In this document: positions 1 through 8,351 of the stretch, in pieces
Layout of the letters: each line of letters opens with the position of its first letter
How positions within the stretch are numbered: position 1 is the first letter of the stretch
NCBI GenBank assembly: GCA_046565505.1
Contig: JBKHYJ010000073.1
Location: 8,082-72,081, forward strand
Source: JBKHYJ01 sp046565505
Lineage (GTDB): Bacteria > Acidobacteriota > Blastocatellia > UBA7656
DNA: 64,000 nt
Reading direction: 5' to 3'
Made by a program: the position numbers and the translations under genes
The notes under the pieces: model-generated
What the model saw: only the letters and a program-made list of their open reading frames with translations
Databases searched by the model: none
Told to the model about the DNA's origin: nothing

Positions 1-475
1 AGATCCTGTAGAAAATATCTATGGGCTTCGCGGTCGCCAGCGCCACCTTCTCGGACTTGTCCAGCGCCAGGGCTTTCGGCACAAGCTCCCCCAGCACGAC
101 GTGCAGGTAAGTGATGACGGCGTACGCGATGACGACGGCTATTGTGTGCGACGCGAGCGCCACGAGCGATCCGGGCAGGATGCTGTTGAAGACAGGCTCA
201 AGGAGGTGCGCCATCGTGTCTTCGCCGATCCACCCGAGCGCCAGGCTTGCGAGCGTCACGCCGAGTTGAGTGGCGGAGATGTAGGAGGTGAGGTTTTCGA
301 GTATGCGCATCACCGACCGGGCGCGCTTATTGCCCCCCGCGACGAGCGACGCGATGCGCGAGCGGCGGACTTTGACCAGGGCATACTCCGCGCCCACGAA
401 GAAACCATTAGCCAGCACGAGGAGCAACACAAGGGCCAGCTTGATGAGCACTCCCACCAGCGAATAATTATCCAT
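1..475 (-). CDS. CNNM/DUF21 (HlyC/CorC-type) membrane protein, C-terminus outside window
   Basis: The reverse strand reads open from an ATG at 475 to the window edge (158 codons). The N-terminus is a hydrophobic helix followed by NGFFVGAEYALVKVRRSR, the hallmark opening of the CNNM (DUF21) transmembrane domain of HlyC/CorC proteins. A conserved ELVPKALAL segment lies about 130 residues in. Family members are inner-membrane proteins linked to Mg/Co efflux, normally with CBS and CorC_HlyC domains after the membrane part; those would lie beyond the edge and cannot be checked. Another ATG, five bases upstream, is in a different frame. The family call is firm; the substrate is not determined. Confidence 0.88.
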   Translation of the reverse strand, partial: MDNYSLVGVLIKLALVLLLVLANGFFVGAEYALVKVRRSRIASLVAGGNKRARSVMRILENLTSYISATQLGVTLASLALGWIGEDTMAHLLEPVFNSILPGSLVALASHTIAVVIAYAVITYLHVVLGELVPKALALDKSEKVALATAKPIDIFYRI

Positions 476-765
476 ACCATGTCGAATTATACCAACGAGA
501 GATTAAGACTTAAACCTTCCAAGATCAGTAATTCTCGATCACACTGCGAACAAAGAGAATGGGCCGGCGGGCGAAGTCTGCCGCGTTGACACTGCTAAAA
601 CGCTGATATACACTCTACTTACACTGTAATTTGATCAATTCAATCAACGCGGAATGGTTATTACCATCAGCTCTATGCCAACGGGTGCCGGTCTTCGGGC
701 ATCCTACATCGGTAAAAGATGACCGGGTTGATGTTTCAGCCAGCAGAGTCTATGGAGGAAATTCG

Positions 766-2040
766 ATGTTCAGCACAATTCTAAAAAGAACCGCTTGTCT
801 CGGCGCGCTTCTTATCATCTTAGCGGCGGTCGCGGGCGCGCAGTCCTCTCAAATCGAAGGGACCGTAAAGGTGAAGGCCGCCGACGGCACGTTGAAGCCG
901 GTCGCCGGGGCGCTGGTCGATATCTACCGCCTTGACGTTAAAGGCCATTGGGACGTGAAGAGCGACAAGTCAGGGCATTTCGTGCGCCTCGGCTTGCCGA
1001 TACAGGGGACATACCTGTTCGTCGTCTCCGGCCCCGGGATCCAGCCCACCTGGCTCAACAACATCAAGATAAGTCAGGTCCCGACCGTCGATCTCGTCGC
1101 CAACGAGGGTGACGGGAGCACGATGACCTTGGACCAGGTGCAGGCCCTAATCAAGGGCGGCGGCGCGGCCCAGCAGCCGGCGGGCGGGAAAGCGGCCCCC
1201 ACGACCGACCGGGCAAAGCTTGAGGCGGAAAAGAAAGAGTATGAGGCGAAGCTGAAAGAGGGGCAGGCGCTTCAAGCAAATTTCGACGCGGCCAGGAATC
1301 ATTACAACGCGGGCATCGAGCTGACGAAAGGTACGCCGCCTAACTACGCGGCCGCGCTCAGCGAATTCGAGGCGGCGACGGCCATCGACCCCGGCAAGCA
1401 CGCGGCTATGGCCGAGCTGGCTTATAAGGCTAACGCCAACCTTGCAGAGTCCCACTACCAGGTAGGCGTTGACCTCTTCAACAAGAAGGACAGGGAGGGG
1501 GCCAAGCCGCATTTCGAGAAGGCAGTCGAGGCGTCCAACAAAGCCATCGCGATAGCCTCAACCTCTTCGGAGGCCAACCCCAACGTCAACAACGACCTGC
1601 TCATCTACTACAACATACTCGCTAAGAACTCTCAATTACTGGTCGAGTTTTACGGCGCGGCGAACCTGGTTGACGACACCGCCAAGGCGTTGGATAAGGC
1701 GGCTTCCATCGACGCCACCAACAAGAATAAGTGGGGCGTCGCGAAGGCGGACCTCTACCGCGCCGCCGGGCGCTCGGACGACGCGGTCGCCGCCTACAAG
1801 GCAGTGATAGCCGCCGACCCTAATAACGCGGACGCGCTGTATGGGCTCGGTCTTACGCTCATCGCCAGCAGCGAGAGGGCGCAGATTCAAGAGGGGGCCG
1901 ACACGCTCGCACTCTTTGCAAGTAAAGCGCCGGCCACAGACAAGCGCGTGCCCATCGTGAAGGAGGCGCTCGAAGGCGTCAAGAACGCATACAAGATCGA
2001 AGCCGAAAAGCCCTCCTCAAAGGGCAGGCGCAAGCCGTGA
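766..2040 (+). CDS. Secreted TPR-repeat protein with N-terminal carboxypeptidase-regulatory-like domain
   Basis: The start is the ATG at 766, preceded by a good ribosome site (GGAGG near 754); the frame is open further upstream but that part is not needed. Residues 1-25 form a signal peptide ending near AGAQSSQ. Residues about 28-105 resemble the beta-sandwich carboxypeptidase-regulatory-like fold (IEGTVKVKAADG, GALVDIYRLDV). A Lys/Glu coiled linker (about 145-180) is followed by TPR-like helices to the C-terminus (NYAAALSEFEAATAIDP, SDDAVAAYKAVIAADPNN, ADALYGLG). It is probably periplasmic or outer-membrane associated and scaffolds protein contacts. This architecture is common in Acidobacteriota. 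The partner is unknown. Confidence 0.85.
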   Translation: MFSTILKRTACLGALLIILAAVAGAQSSQIEGTVKVKAADGTLKPVAGALVDIYRLDVKGHWDVKSDKSGHFVRLGLPIQGTYLFVVSGPGIQPTWLNNIKISQVPTVDLVANEGDGSTMTLDQVQALIKGGGAAQQPAGGKAAPTTDRAKLEAEKKEYEAKLKEGQALQANFDAARNHYNAGIELTKGTPPNYAAALSEFEAATAIDPGKHAAMAELAYKANANLAESHYQVGVDLFNKKDREGAKPHFEKAVEASNKAIAIASTSSEANPNVNNDLLIYYNILAKNSQLLVEFYGAANLVDDTAKALDKAASIDATNKNKWGVAKADLYRAAGRSDDAVAAYKAVIAADPNNADALYGLGLTLIASSERAQIQEGADTLALFASKAPATDKRVPIVKEALEGVKNAYKIEAEKPSSKGRRKP

Positions 2041-2089
2041 CGGTCGCCAGACTTCAGGCGGCTTACGCAGTCACATAAGCTCGGACCTC

Positions 2090-2130
2090 GGAGGGAGCCA
2101 CGGGTCAAATGAATGGCCGTGGCTCCCTCC
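2090..2130 (+). terminator. Strong hairpin after the TPR gene
   Basis: A perfect 14-bp inverted repeat (GGAGGGAGCCACGG with its complement, 13-nt loop) lies 50 bases after the TPR gene stop, followed by a weak T-rich stretch (GTTGTTTG). It is probably an intrinsic terminator separating the gene from the carboxypeptidase downstream. Confidence 0.7.
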
Positions 2131-2273
2131 GCGTTGTTTGATCGCCGGGCGCGGCGCCGGCGCAGGCCTGTGGGCTACGCTGACCCTTGCGCTACGCCCC
2201 TGGCGGGGAATAGTCTTGACCGTGTGTTATTCGTTTGGTAAACCCCTTGGGTGTTAACGCGAAGGGAAGACGG

Positions 2274-5200
2274 ATGAAGAAACTCGCATCTGGCCGCCTG
2301 GCAACGGCGGCTATTATTCTTTTTTCTGTTTCGCTGCTCGTCGCAAGCGCGGCCTTGACCTGGTCAGCTTCCGCACACTCGGTCGGCGCGGGCGGCGAAG
2401 ACGCGGACCGCCGCGCGCGGCACGCCCGATTGAAAGCGCGCCTCGAATCAAAACTCTCCGGCGAATTCCGGGAGGCGCTGGCGAGCGTCTCTTCGCTCGA
2501 CGAGCCGGGCGCGCTCGCCCTGTGGCAGGCGGCCATAGAGAACCCTGACCCCGAATTCAGAAGGGAAGTCTGGAGCAAGTTTAAAGAGGCTCAACCCGAG
2601 CTTGCTCGCAAAGAGTTTATCCCCCAGGTGGCACGGATAGCCGCGCCCTCCGTTGAAGTTTTAAGGGTCGCCGAGAGGAGCGGGCTGGAGGTCACGGTCT
2701 GGTCCGCGGCCGGCGGCGAGACCGTCGCTGCCGCGCCACCTTACTTGATAGAACGCCTGGGCCGCGAAGGGTTTCAAACGGCAGTCATTTATGATTCTAT
2801 AGCCGACTGGCAGAAGGCCGTCGCGCGAGGCGACCAGGTCGCGCAATCAATAACCCCCGAGTACCAGAGCGGGCATATCGCTTCAGGCTCGCAGGTGCGC
2901 ATAGCCGTGATCGACCTCGCGCGCAGGGCGGCGCCCGCCCCGGGCTATTCCGAATGGCTGGGCGACCGCGAAAACATTCTGATGCGCAGCGACTCTCTCG
3001 CTGCTTACCTCGATGTGTTCTCTTCCGACGGGTCTCAATCTTCAATCAACTCGCACATCCGCGAGCGGTACCTGAACCGCGGGAGTAAGCTCGTCGGGTT
3101 CTACACGCCTGAACAGTTCGCGGCCGTGGCCGAGCGACTGTTCCCCGGCAAAAGCTTTGACGCCGGGTCGCGCGCGGACAGGTCGAAGGCCGGTGAAATG
3201 CGCCCGGCCCTTGCCAACGGGCGGTTCCATAGCTACGAAGAGACGCTAGCGGAATTCAAAGCGCTCGCGACTTCGCGCCCGGACCTCGCGCGCTACGTCA
3301 GGCTCGGCCCGAGCTACGAAGGGCGCGAGATTTTCGCGCTCAAGATCAGCAAGGACGCCCCCGTCGATGACTCTACCAAGCCGGACGTGCTCATCACGGG
3401 CTGCCACCATGCCCGCGAATGGATATCGGTAGAATCTCCCATCTACTTCGCCAACCGGCTAGTCAATGGTTACGCGACGGACGACTCGATCAAGTACCTC
3501 GTGGATCATTTGCAGATTTGGGTCGTGCCTATAATGAACCCGGACGGGCTTACGTTCAGCCAGGGCTCGCCCAACGACGGGATGGACATCCAGCGCATGT
3601 GGCGCAAGAACCGCCGGCCCATCAGCGTCGGCGGCTGTGCTTCGAGCACGGGCGTTGACCTGAATCGCAATTACAATTTCCAGTGGCGGCTGCGCGGCGA
3701 TAACCCATGCTCTGATTATTGCTCCCCGAATAAAAGCTGCCTGAACGATGACGTGGGCGCGAGCGACGACCCCGACAGCGAAATCTACAGGGGCCCGCAG
3801 GCCGAGAGCGAGCCTGAAGTGAGGGCCATCAAGAATCTGACGAACGACCCCGGCAGACACTTCCTCGCGCAGCTCGATTACCACAATTACTCGCAGCTAA
3901 TACTCTACCCGTGGAGCTACCAGCAGTTCCCCGCGCCCGACTCGGCCACGCTATCGGCGCTCGCGGAACGTATGTCGGACGAGATACGCGCGGTCGGCGG
4001 CAGACTTTACAAGCCCGAACAGTCCATCGACCTCTACGCCACGACGGGGTCTTCGACCGATTACGCTTATGGCGTCAATCATGTGGCAGTGCCACTGGTC
4101 GTCGAGATGCGGCCCAACTGCTGTGATTTTAAAGTCGCCGAAAGCGAGATCGCCGAAACGAACGAGGAGAACTGGTCCGGGGCGCGGGCCGTCTTGAACT
4201 GGGCGGCGGGGCCGCCGATTCTTGAAGCGGTCAAGGTATACAGCACTTCGCCCGGCAGCAGCTCGCCAAAGCTGGTCTATTCCGCCCGCTGGGCCGGCCC
4301 CGCGGACCCTTCGGCGAGCCTGCGGCAGCTCGCCGTCGACACGCAGTTCCCGGGCATCGAGCCGGGCAAGCTGCAAGTGCGACTGCAATTCTCTAAGGCT
4401 ATGAACACGGCGCTCGCCCCGAGGGCGACTCTCGGCCGGGGCGGGCGGCTCGACGAGTTGAGGCTCGTCGCGACGCAGGCCGACGAGGGGTGGCAGAGGA
4501 CCGTTTATCAAAACGACACATGGATAGGCGAGACGGTTATAACACAGGACGCGAACCTGACCGACGCCTGGCGGCTCGCGGTTTCCGTGAACGACACGGC
4601 GGGCCTCGCGCTGGACGCCTCGCCCGAAACCATCGCGCGTTACGCGGCCGGCACCGGGCGCTGGGCAGGCTATGAAGATTCTGACGGGGCAGGCTCGGAA
4701 GGCGGGCTCGATACTACGCACGTTCTCTCCCCCACGCTGCGCGGAGATTTCCCGGAGATCTTTATCGCGTCGCCGGGCGGGGGGGAGCGGTTGGTCGCGG
4801 GCGAGAATTTTACGGCCGCCTGGACCGTGCCGAAAGAGACGAGCTTCCACCCTTCTCAGCAGGGGCTTTACCTTTCCATCGATGGCGGGCAGAGCTTCGA
4901 GCCTTTAGCCGAAGGGGTGAATGGGGCGGAAGAGAAATATCAGCTTACCTTGCCTGTGATTTCAACCACGCGCGCGCGGCTGCGGTTAGTGGCGGTTGAC
5001 GGCAGGACGGGGAGCACGCTGATCGGCGACAGCCAGGCTGACTTCACCATCGGCGCTAATGTCGGCTCTGGCATCGAGATCGCTCTGGTCTCTTCGGAGA
5101 AGGTGAACCAGAGCTGGACGGACTCGCCGTCGGAAGAATTCACGGGCGGGACGGGCGGACCTTCCAAGCTTATACTCAATATCAGGGTGACCAACCGGGG

Positions 5201-5492
5201 CGGCTCGGCGATAGAGAATCCATTCTTGCGGGTTGCCGAACTGAATCGAGGGAATGTTCTGCTCGCGCGGGACCCTCAGTCAAAGGCGACAGTCGGCGCT
5301 CGCCAACTTGTCGATGTGGGCGGCGATAACCTGCTCTCACCCGGAGAATCCGCACAGGCGCGGCTCGTGATCGGGTTGGTGTCGAAAAAGAAATTTAACC
5401 TGTCTGTACAACTATATGGCGTGCCGGTGACCGGGACAGTGACTCCCGCGAGCGCCGTCAACATCTGGAGCAGCAAGCCCAAGAGCAGATGA
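2274..5492 (+). CDS. Large secreted M14 zinc carboxypeptidase
   Basis: A 1072-residue protein starting at the ATG of 2274 (GAAGGGAAG upstream), opening with a signal peptide (MKKLASGRLATAA, hydrophobic to about residue 30). The peptidase M14 domain spans roughly residues 320-650. Zinc ligands are H379 and E382 (CHHAREW) and a later His in LDYHNYSQLILYPW. Substrate-binding Asn-Arg are in DLNRNYNFQW and the general-base Glu is in VPLVVEMRP, so it should be catalytically competent and carboxypeptidase T/A-like. The N-terminal 300 residues may include a propeptide. The C-terminal 400 residues look like beta-sandwich modules (SPGGGERLVAGENFTAAW; a CARDB-like ending). At about three times the size of a typical M14 enzyme, it is presumably secreted and used for scavenging peptides. 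Confidence 0.92.
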   Translation: MKKLASGRLATAAIILFSVSLLVASAALTWSASAHSVGAGGEDADRRARHARLKARLESKLSGEFREALASVSSLDEPGALALWQAAIENPDPEFRREVWSKFKEAQPELARKEFIPQVARIAAPSVEVLRVAERSGLEVTVWSAAGGETVAAAPPYLIERLGREGFQTAVIYDSIADWQKAVARGDQVAQSITPEYQSGHIASGSQVRIAVIDLARRAAPAPGYSEWLGDRENILMRSDSLAAYLDVFSSDGSQSSINSHIRERYLNRGSKLVGFYTPEQFAAVAERLFPGKSFDAGSRADRSKAGEMRPALANGRFHSYEETLAEFKALATSRPDLARYVRLGPSYEGREIFALKISKDAPVDDSTKPDVLITGCHHAREWISVESPIYFANRLVNGYATDDSIKYLVDHLQIWVVPIMNPDGLTFSQGSPNDGMDIQRMWRKNRRPISVGGCASSTGVDLNRNYNFQWRLRGDNPCSDYCSPNKSCLNDDVGASDDPDSEIYRGPQAESEPEVRAIKNLTNDPGRHFLAQLDYHNYSQLILYPWSYQQFPAPDSATLSALAERMSDEIRAVGGRLYKPEQSIDLYATTGSSTDYAYGVNHVAVPLVVEMRPNCCDFKVAESEIAETNEENWSGARAVLNWAAGPPILEAVKVYSTSPGSSSPKLVYSARWAGPADPSASLRQLAVDTQFPGIEPGKLQVRLQFSKAMNTALAPRATLGRGGRLDELRLVATQADEGWQRTVYQNDTWIGETVITQDANLTDAWRLAVSVNDTAGLALDASPETIARYAAGTGRWAGYEDSDGAGSEGGLDTTHVLSPTLRGDFPEIFIASPGGGERLVAGENFTAAWTVPKETSFHPSQQGLYLSIDGGQSFEPLAEGVNGAEEKYQLTLPVISTTRARLRLVAVDGRTGSTLIGDSQADFTIGANVGSGIEIALVSSEKVNQSWTDSPSEEFTGGTGGPSKLILNIRVTNRGGSAIENPFLRVAELNRGNVLLARDPQSKATVGARQLVDVGGDNLLSPGESAQARLVIGLVSKKKFNLSVQLYGVPVTGTVTPASAVNIWSSKPKSR

Positions 5493-5670
5493 GCTGCGAG
5501 GTAAAGGCAAAAGTGAAGATGACCTGTGAGTTTCGAGGCCGTCTCTATACTTTTGCCTTCTATGAACGGGAAATAGCGCGAAGAGTTTCCCGCGTCGCGG
5601 CCGCTACTGCTTAGCGGTTGCCGCCGCCTCCGCCTTGCTGTCCGCCCTGTCCGCCCTGATACCCGCCTTC

Positions 5671-5832
5671 TTAGCTGCCCTGCTGGCCGCTCTTGCTGCC
5701 AGTGCCGGTCTGCCCGACTTGACCGCCTTGCTGATTGCCCAGCCCGCCTTGCTGTCCTCCCTGGCCGCTTTGTTGTCCGCCTTGATTGCCTTGCTGATTG
5801 GTCAGATTGTCTTTATCTCTGTTTGCTGACAT
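5671..5832 (-). CDS. Small Gly/Gln-rich protein, apparently truncated by an in-frame stop
   Basis: A 53-residue reading frame from the ATG at 5832, with a strong ribosome site (AAGGAGAG) just upstream. After MSANRDKDNLTNQQGNQGG the sequence is almost only Gly and Gln. A TAA stops it at 5671-5673, yet the same frame continues for 19 codons of identical composition (EGGYQGGQGGQQGGGGGNR) to a second stop at 5611-5613. The original gene was therefore probably 5611-5832 (73 residues), and the TAA is a nonsense mutation or a sequencing error. No known function; such low-complexity hydrophilic peptides often sit with desiccation- or stress-related genes, as here. Confidence 0.6.
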   Translation of the reverse strand: MSANRDKDNLTNQQGNQGGQQSGQGGQQGGLGNQQGGQVGQTGTGSKSGQQGS

Positions 5833-6100
5833 CGGTTCTCTCCTTTTTTTTGTTGATGGTGTGGGACCGAAGTGCCTTCGTAAATCGGCAAAACTGGAGT
5901 AGGCAAAATATATTCCTTGCGATCCTCCCGCGCCGCGCCGAATCGTAACCCGGATCGCTCCGCTAATATTCTGCTTGGATTTGCGGAGCGCCCAACAAAG
6001 TGGCATTGAGGTTGCAATATCACTGAATAGAAGCGAAACAAGTTTCACTTGTTGTACATATCGTACAGTGGCGCGCATTCAATTCAGACAGGAGGGGCGT

Positions 6101-6310
6101 ATGGCAACCAAGAACGGACGGTCATGGAAGATGGAACGAGCGAGCGTGAACACTAAAGGCGAGTCGCGTGCGCGGTCGAATAAGTATTCTCATAATGACA
6201 CGGACAAGAAGCCGGCGGCGGGCGCTCGCCAGAAGGTCTGGGTCGGCGGGTACACCAAGTCGGATGGGACGGAGGTAGAGGGCTACTACCGCTCCACGCC
6301 GGGCAACTAG
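6101..6310 (+). CDS. Small basic hypothetical protein
   Basis: A 69-residue protein with an excellent start: ATG at 6101, GGAGG eight bases before. It is hydrophilic and basic (MATKNGRSWKMERASVNTKG) and ends in KVWVGGYTKSDGTEVEGYYRS, a short motif of the form seen in small bacterial proteins annotated only as hypothetical. It has no signal peptide or membrane segment. It is divergent from the Gly/Gln-rich gene at 5832 and lies upstream of the 75-residue protein at 6446. A nearby inverted repeat (ACAAG-TTTCA-CTTGT, about 6038) could be an operator. Function unknown. Confidence 0.7.
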   Translation: MATKNGRSWKMERASVNTKGESRARSNKYSHNDTDKKPAAGARQKVWVGGYTKSDGTEVEGYYRSTPGN

Positions 6311-6395
6311 ACGCCCGGCCGAATCTCGATTCCGGGGCCGCAGGTTGCCGTCGGTCTCATCATGTGGCGGGCACCCGCGCAGGGACACTAACCTT

Positions 6396-6420
6396 GAAAA
6401 TGGCTCTGGGAGCCATTTTC
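6396..6420. repeat. Palindromic hairpin with GGCTCTGGGAGCC core
   Basis: GAAAATGGCT and AGCCATTTTC form a perfect 10-bp stem with a 5-nt loop. It sits between the two small stress-type genes and could be a terminator for the first. Its core (GGCTCTGGGAGCC) recurs in the 23-bp-arm palindrome at 41586-41637, and a decayed version (GGCTCTGGAAGCC) lies near 61743, suggesting a dispersed repeat. Confidence 0.65.
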
Positions 6421-6445
6421 ATATTTCATTGATGCAGGAGGCAGT

Positions 6446-6673
6446 ATGCCAAGGGGAGATAAAGGAGCGTACACGGATAAGCAGAAGCGCCAGGCCGAGC
6501 ACATAGCCGAGGGCTACGAGAAGCGCGGCGTCTCTGAGAAAGAGGCTGAGGGCCGGGCATGGGCTACCGTCAACAAGGAGACTGGGGGCGGGAAGAAATC
6601 AGGCAGCGGGCGCGGCAAGAGCGAAAGCCGCGAGTCTAGCCGGAAGGGGGGCGAGAAGGGCGGGCGGCACTGA
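6446..6673 (+). CDS. Small plasmid-stabilisation-like / KGG-type basic protein
   Basis: A 75-residue protein starting at the ATG of 6446 with AGGAGG seven bases upstream. The first 45 residues (KGAYTDKQKRQAEHIAEGYE, followed by EKEAEGRAWATVNK) match small proteins commonly annotated as plasmid stabilisation or hypothetical in soil bacteria and believed to be stress-related. The tail is Gly/Lys/Ser/Arg-rich and disordered (GGGKKSGSGRGKSESRES), which suggests nucleic-acid binding. Together with the 5832 and 6101 genes it forms a cluster of tiny hydrophilic proteins; the KGG protein at 41.2 kb is similar in style. Confidence 0.75.
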   Translation: MPRGDKGAYTDKQKRQAEHIAEGYEKRGVSEKEAEGRAWATVNKETGGGKKSGSGRGKSESRESSRKGGEKGGRH

Positions 6674-6782
6674 AACAGGCCGTCCGACCCCAGGAGTAGA
6701 TTAAGTCAACGTTCTGCCTGGGGCTGGCCCGTGCCAGGGTGCCATACCCTTCAGCACAGGTCATTACCGCGACGGCGGGTCT

Positions 6783-7715
6783 TCACTGCCATGCCACCGT
6801 GGCGAGTCCCGCAGCCCCCGCGAGCTGGTCGAATTGAATCTGCTCGCCCGCGAGGTCGAGCCCGAATTCCGCGGGGTCGAGCGCGCGGGGCTCGCTGCTG
6901 GTGGCGTCGCCGATTGCCTGCTGCGCGTCAGCCAGGTCGATCCCTCCGAGCACCAGCATCCCCGTCAGCTTCGCGGCGGCGCCGTCCGCCAGCTTATCCT
7001 GATAATAGAGCGCAAAGCGATGCAGTTCGTCCGCCCTCGATTGGGCGTCGCACGCGTACGTGCGCACCAGTATGGGCTCGCCGTTACGAATCACGAGCGA
7101 GGTGAAGCCGTTGCGGTTCCCCGACACCAGTATCTTGTCGCCGGGCGAGTTATCCCACCCGAGCCACTGCGCCTCGCCGAGATGGCGGGGCAGCATCAAT
7201 CCCGTTTCCCAGCCCGCCGAGTTGAACACGGACTCATACTGCGAGACCACTTCGTCATGCGCCACGGTCACGAGGTATCGCTCCTGCCCGGCAGCGGGGC
7301 TTATGCGCTGGCGCGAAATGCGAAGCTGCGACGCGGCGCTCGCGACGACGCGCTCGATCTTCCAGGACAAAATCTCGTTCAACTCGCGGCGACTTTCCGG
7401 CTTGCTCTCGAGCACGATGACGAGAGTCCGCGCCGCGCCATCGGGCAGCGCCACCGACCACCGCTTCTTCCTTGAAAGCCCCGCCGCCTCCGCCGTGTGT
7501 AAAATGATCTCCGCCAGCTCGGTCGTGTCCTGTATGTTCAGTTGGTCGAAGGCGGGGCTGACCAGGCCGGGCGGCAATTGGGTGACCGCGCTCGACGCGA
7601 GCGCGAACCCGCCTCGCCCGCGCCTGAGGTCGACGACCGTGAAATTATCGTCAACGAACCCGGCCGCCGTGTTGGGCATGCGCGGCGCCAGCAGATATTT
7701 TTGTAAAGATGACAT
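6783..7715 (-). CDS. pilM: PilM-like actin-fold pilus/secretion assembly protein
   Basis: A 310-residue protein, last in the minus-strand secretion/pilus operon. It has the bipartite actin-like pattern of PilM/GspL cytoplasmic domains: a nucleotide-loop-like opening (NTAAGFVDDNFTVVDLRRG), a central ALPDGAARTLVIVLESKP segment matching the PilM ALP-D motif, SWKIERVV after it, and a second subdomain with VLVSGNRNG-like strands. PilM binds PilN at the inner membrane to align the assembly platform. PilN and PilO normally follow; here the operon stops, and the next DNA holds an opposite-strand small gene. The ATG at 7715 lacks a strong ribosome site. Confidence 0.75.
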   Translation of the reverse strand: MSSLQKYLLAPRMPNTAAGFVDDNFTVVDLRRGRGGFALASSAVTQLPPGLVSPAFDQLNIQDTTELAEIILHTAEAAGLSRKKRWSVALPDGAARTLVIVLESKPESRRELNEILSWKIERVVASAASQLRISRQRISPAAGQERYLVTVAHDEVVSQYESVFNSAGWETGLMLPRHLGEAQWLGWDNSPGDKILVSGNRNGFTSLVIRNGEPILVRTYACDAQSRADELHRFALYYQDKLADGAAAKLTGMLVLGGIDLADAQQAIGDATSSEPRALDPAEFGLDLAGEQIQFDQLAGAAGLATVAWQ

Positions 7716-7855
7716 AGAAGCAAAAAGGGATTAAGGCGGGGGACGAAGAATGAACGAGAGAGCCTCAAATTTGAAACTTCAAACCAGGTCTACCGCGCTC
7801 TTGCCTCGGCCGCGCGAATGGCCTCCCGCGCCGCACTCACCCTCCGTCCTTTCTT

Positions 7856-8329
7856 TCAGAATTCACTGTACGGGGTGCCGTCGCTGCTCTCGCCCGCGGC
7901 ATTGCTGTGAACGTCGACGACCCCGGTGCCACCCTCGCGAGAATATGGGTCTTCGTCTATCTTCACTTGCCAGTCCTTTTCCCCCGTGATCGGGTCGATG
8001 GGCACCTCGCGAATGTAATTCGGGACCAGGTCGTCGAGCGACTGCGGCAACTTCTCTCTGTCGGCCCCGTATTGATCTATCAACTTGCGCAGTTGGCGGA
8101 GGTTCTCTTTCAGGATGGTCTCCTGCGCCTTCATCCTGATGTTTTGATACGAAGTTATTCCGATCGCGGCGAGGATGATGATGATCGTCATCACCATCAC
8201 AAGCTCAAGGAGGGTGAATCCCCGCGCTCGCGAGCCGCGCGGCCGGCGGCGGGCCGGTATCCGCACGCTACTGAAAATTGGAGCCTGGAATCTTTTCATA
8301 CCACCTGCACACATAAACGCGCGAGCCAC
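7856..8329 (-). CDS. Type II secretion/type IV pilus pseudopilin (GspG-like)
   Basis: Carries the prepilin signature RG|FTLLELVMVMTIIIILAAI: a basic leader, cleavage after Gly, Phe at +1, Glu at +5, then a hydrophobic helix. The rest resembles major pseudopilin GspG (QYGADREKLPQSLDDLVPNY, VPIDPITGEKDWQV), including the typical DP-TG-W motif before a C-terminal loop. Processing would be by a PilD-type peptidase not in this window. The start is uncertain: GTG 8329 as given, ATG 8314 or ATG 8299. It follows a second pseudopilin by 22 bases, so the two are co-transcribed. Confidence 0.88.
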   Translation of the reverse strand: MARAFMCAGGMKRFQAPIFSSVRIPARRRPRGSRARGFTLLELVMVMTIIIILAAIGITSYQNIRMKAQETILKENLRQLRKLIDQYGADREKLPQSLDDLVPNYIREVPIDPITGEKDWQVKIDEDPYSREGGTGVVDVHSNAAGESSDGTPYSEF

Positions 8330-8351
8330 TTCCGCCCGCCGAGCGCCCTTA

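Noticed and set aside
3951..4850. Minus-strand frame of 299 codons within the M14 carboxypeptidase
   Set aside because: Shadow frame in high-GC DNA; no motif.
5635..5829. Plus-strand Leu/Ala-rich frame resembling a membrane peptide
   Set aside because: It is the complement of the Gly/Gln repeat gene (GCC/CTG repeats give Ala/Leu); no ribosome site.
5671..6078. Long version of the Gly/Gln-rich frame starting at 6078
   Set aside because: The strong ribosome site precedes ATG 5832, and the upstream part has no similar composition.
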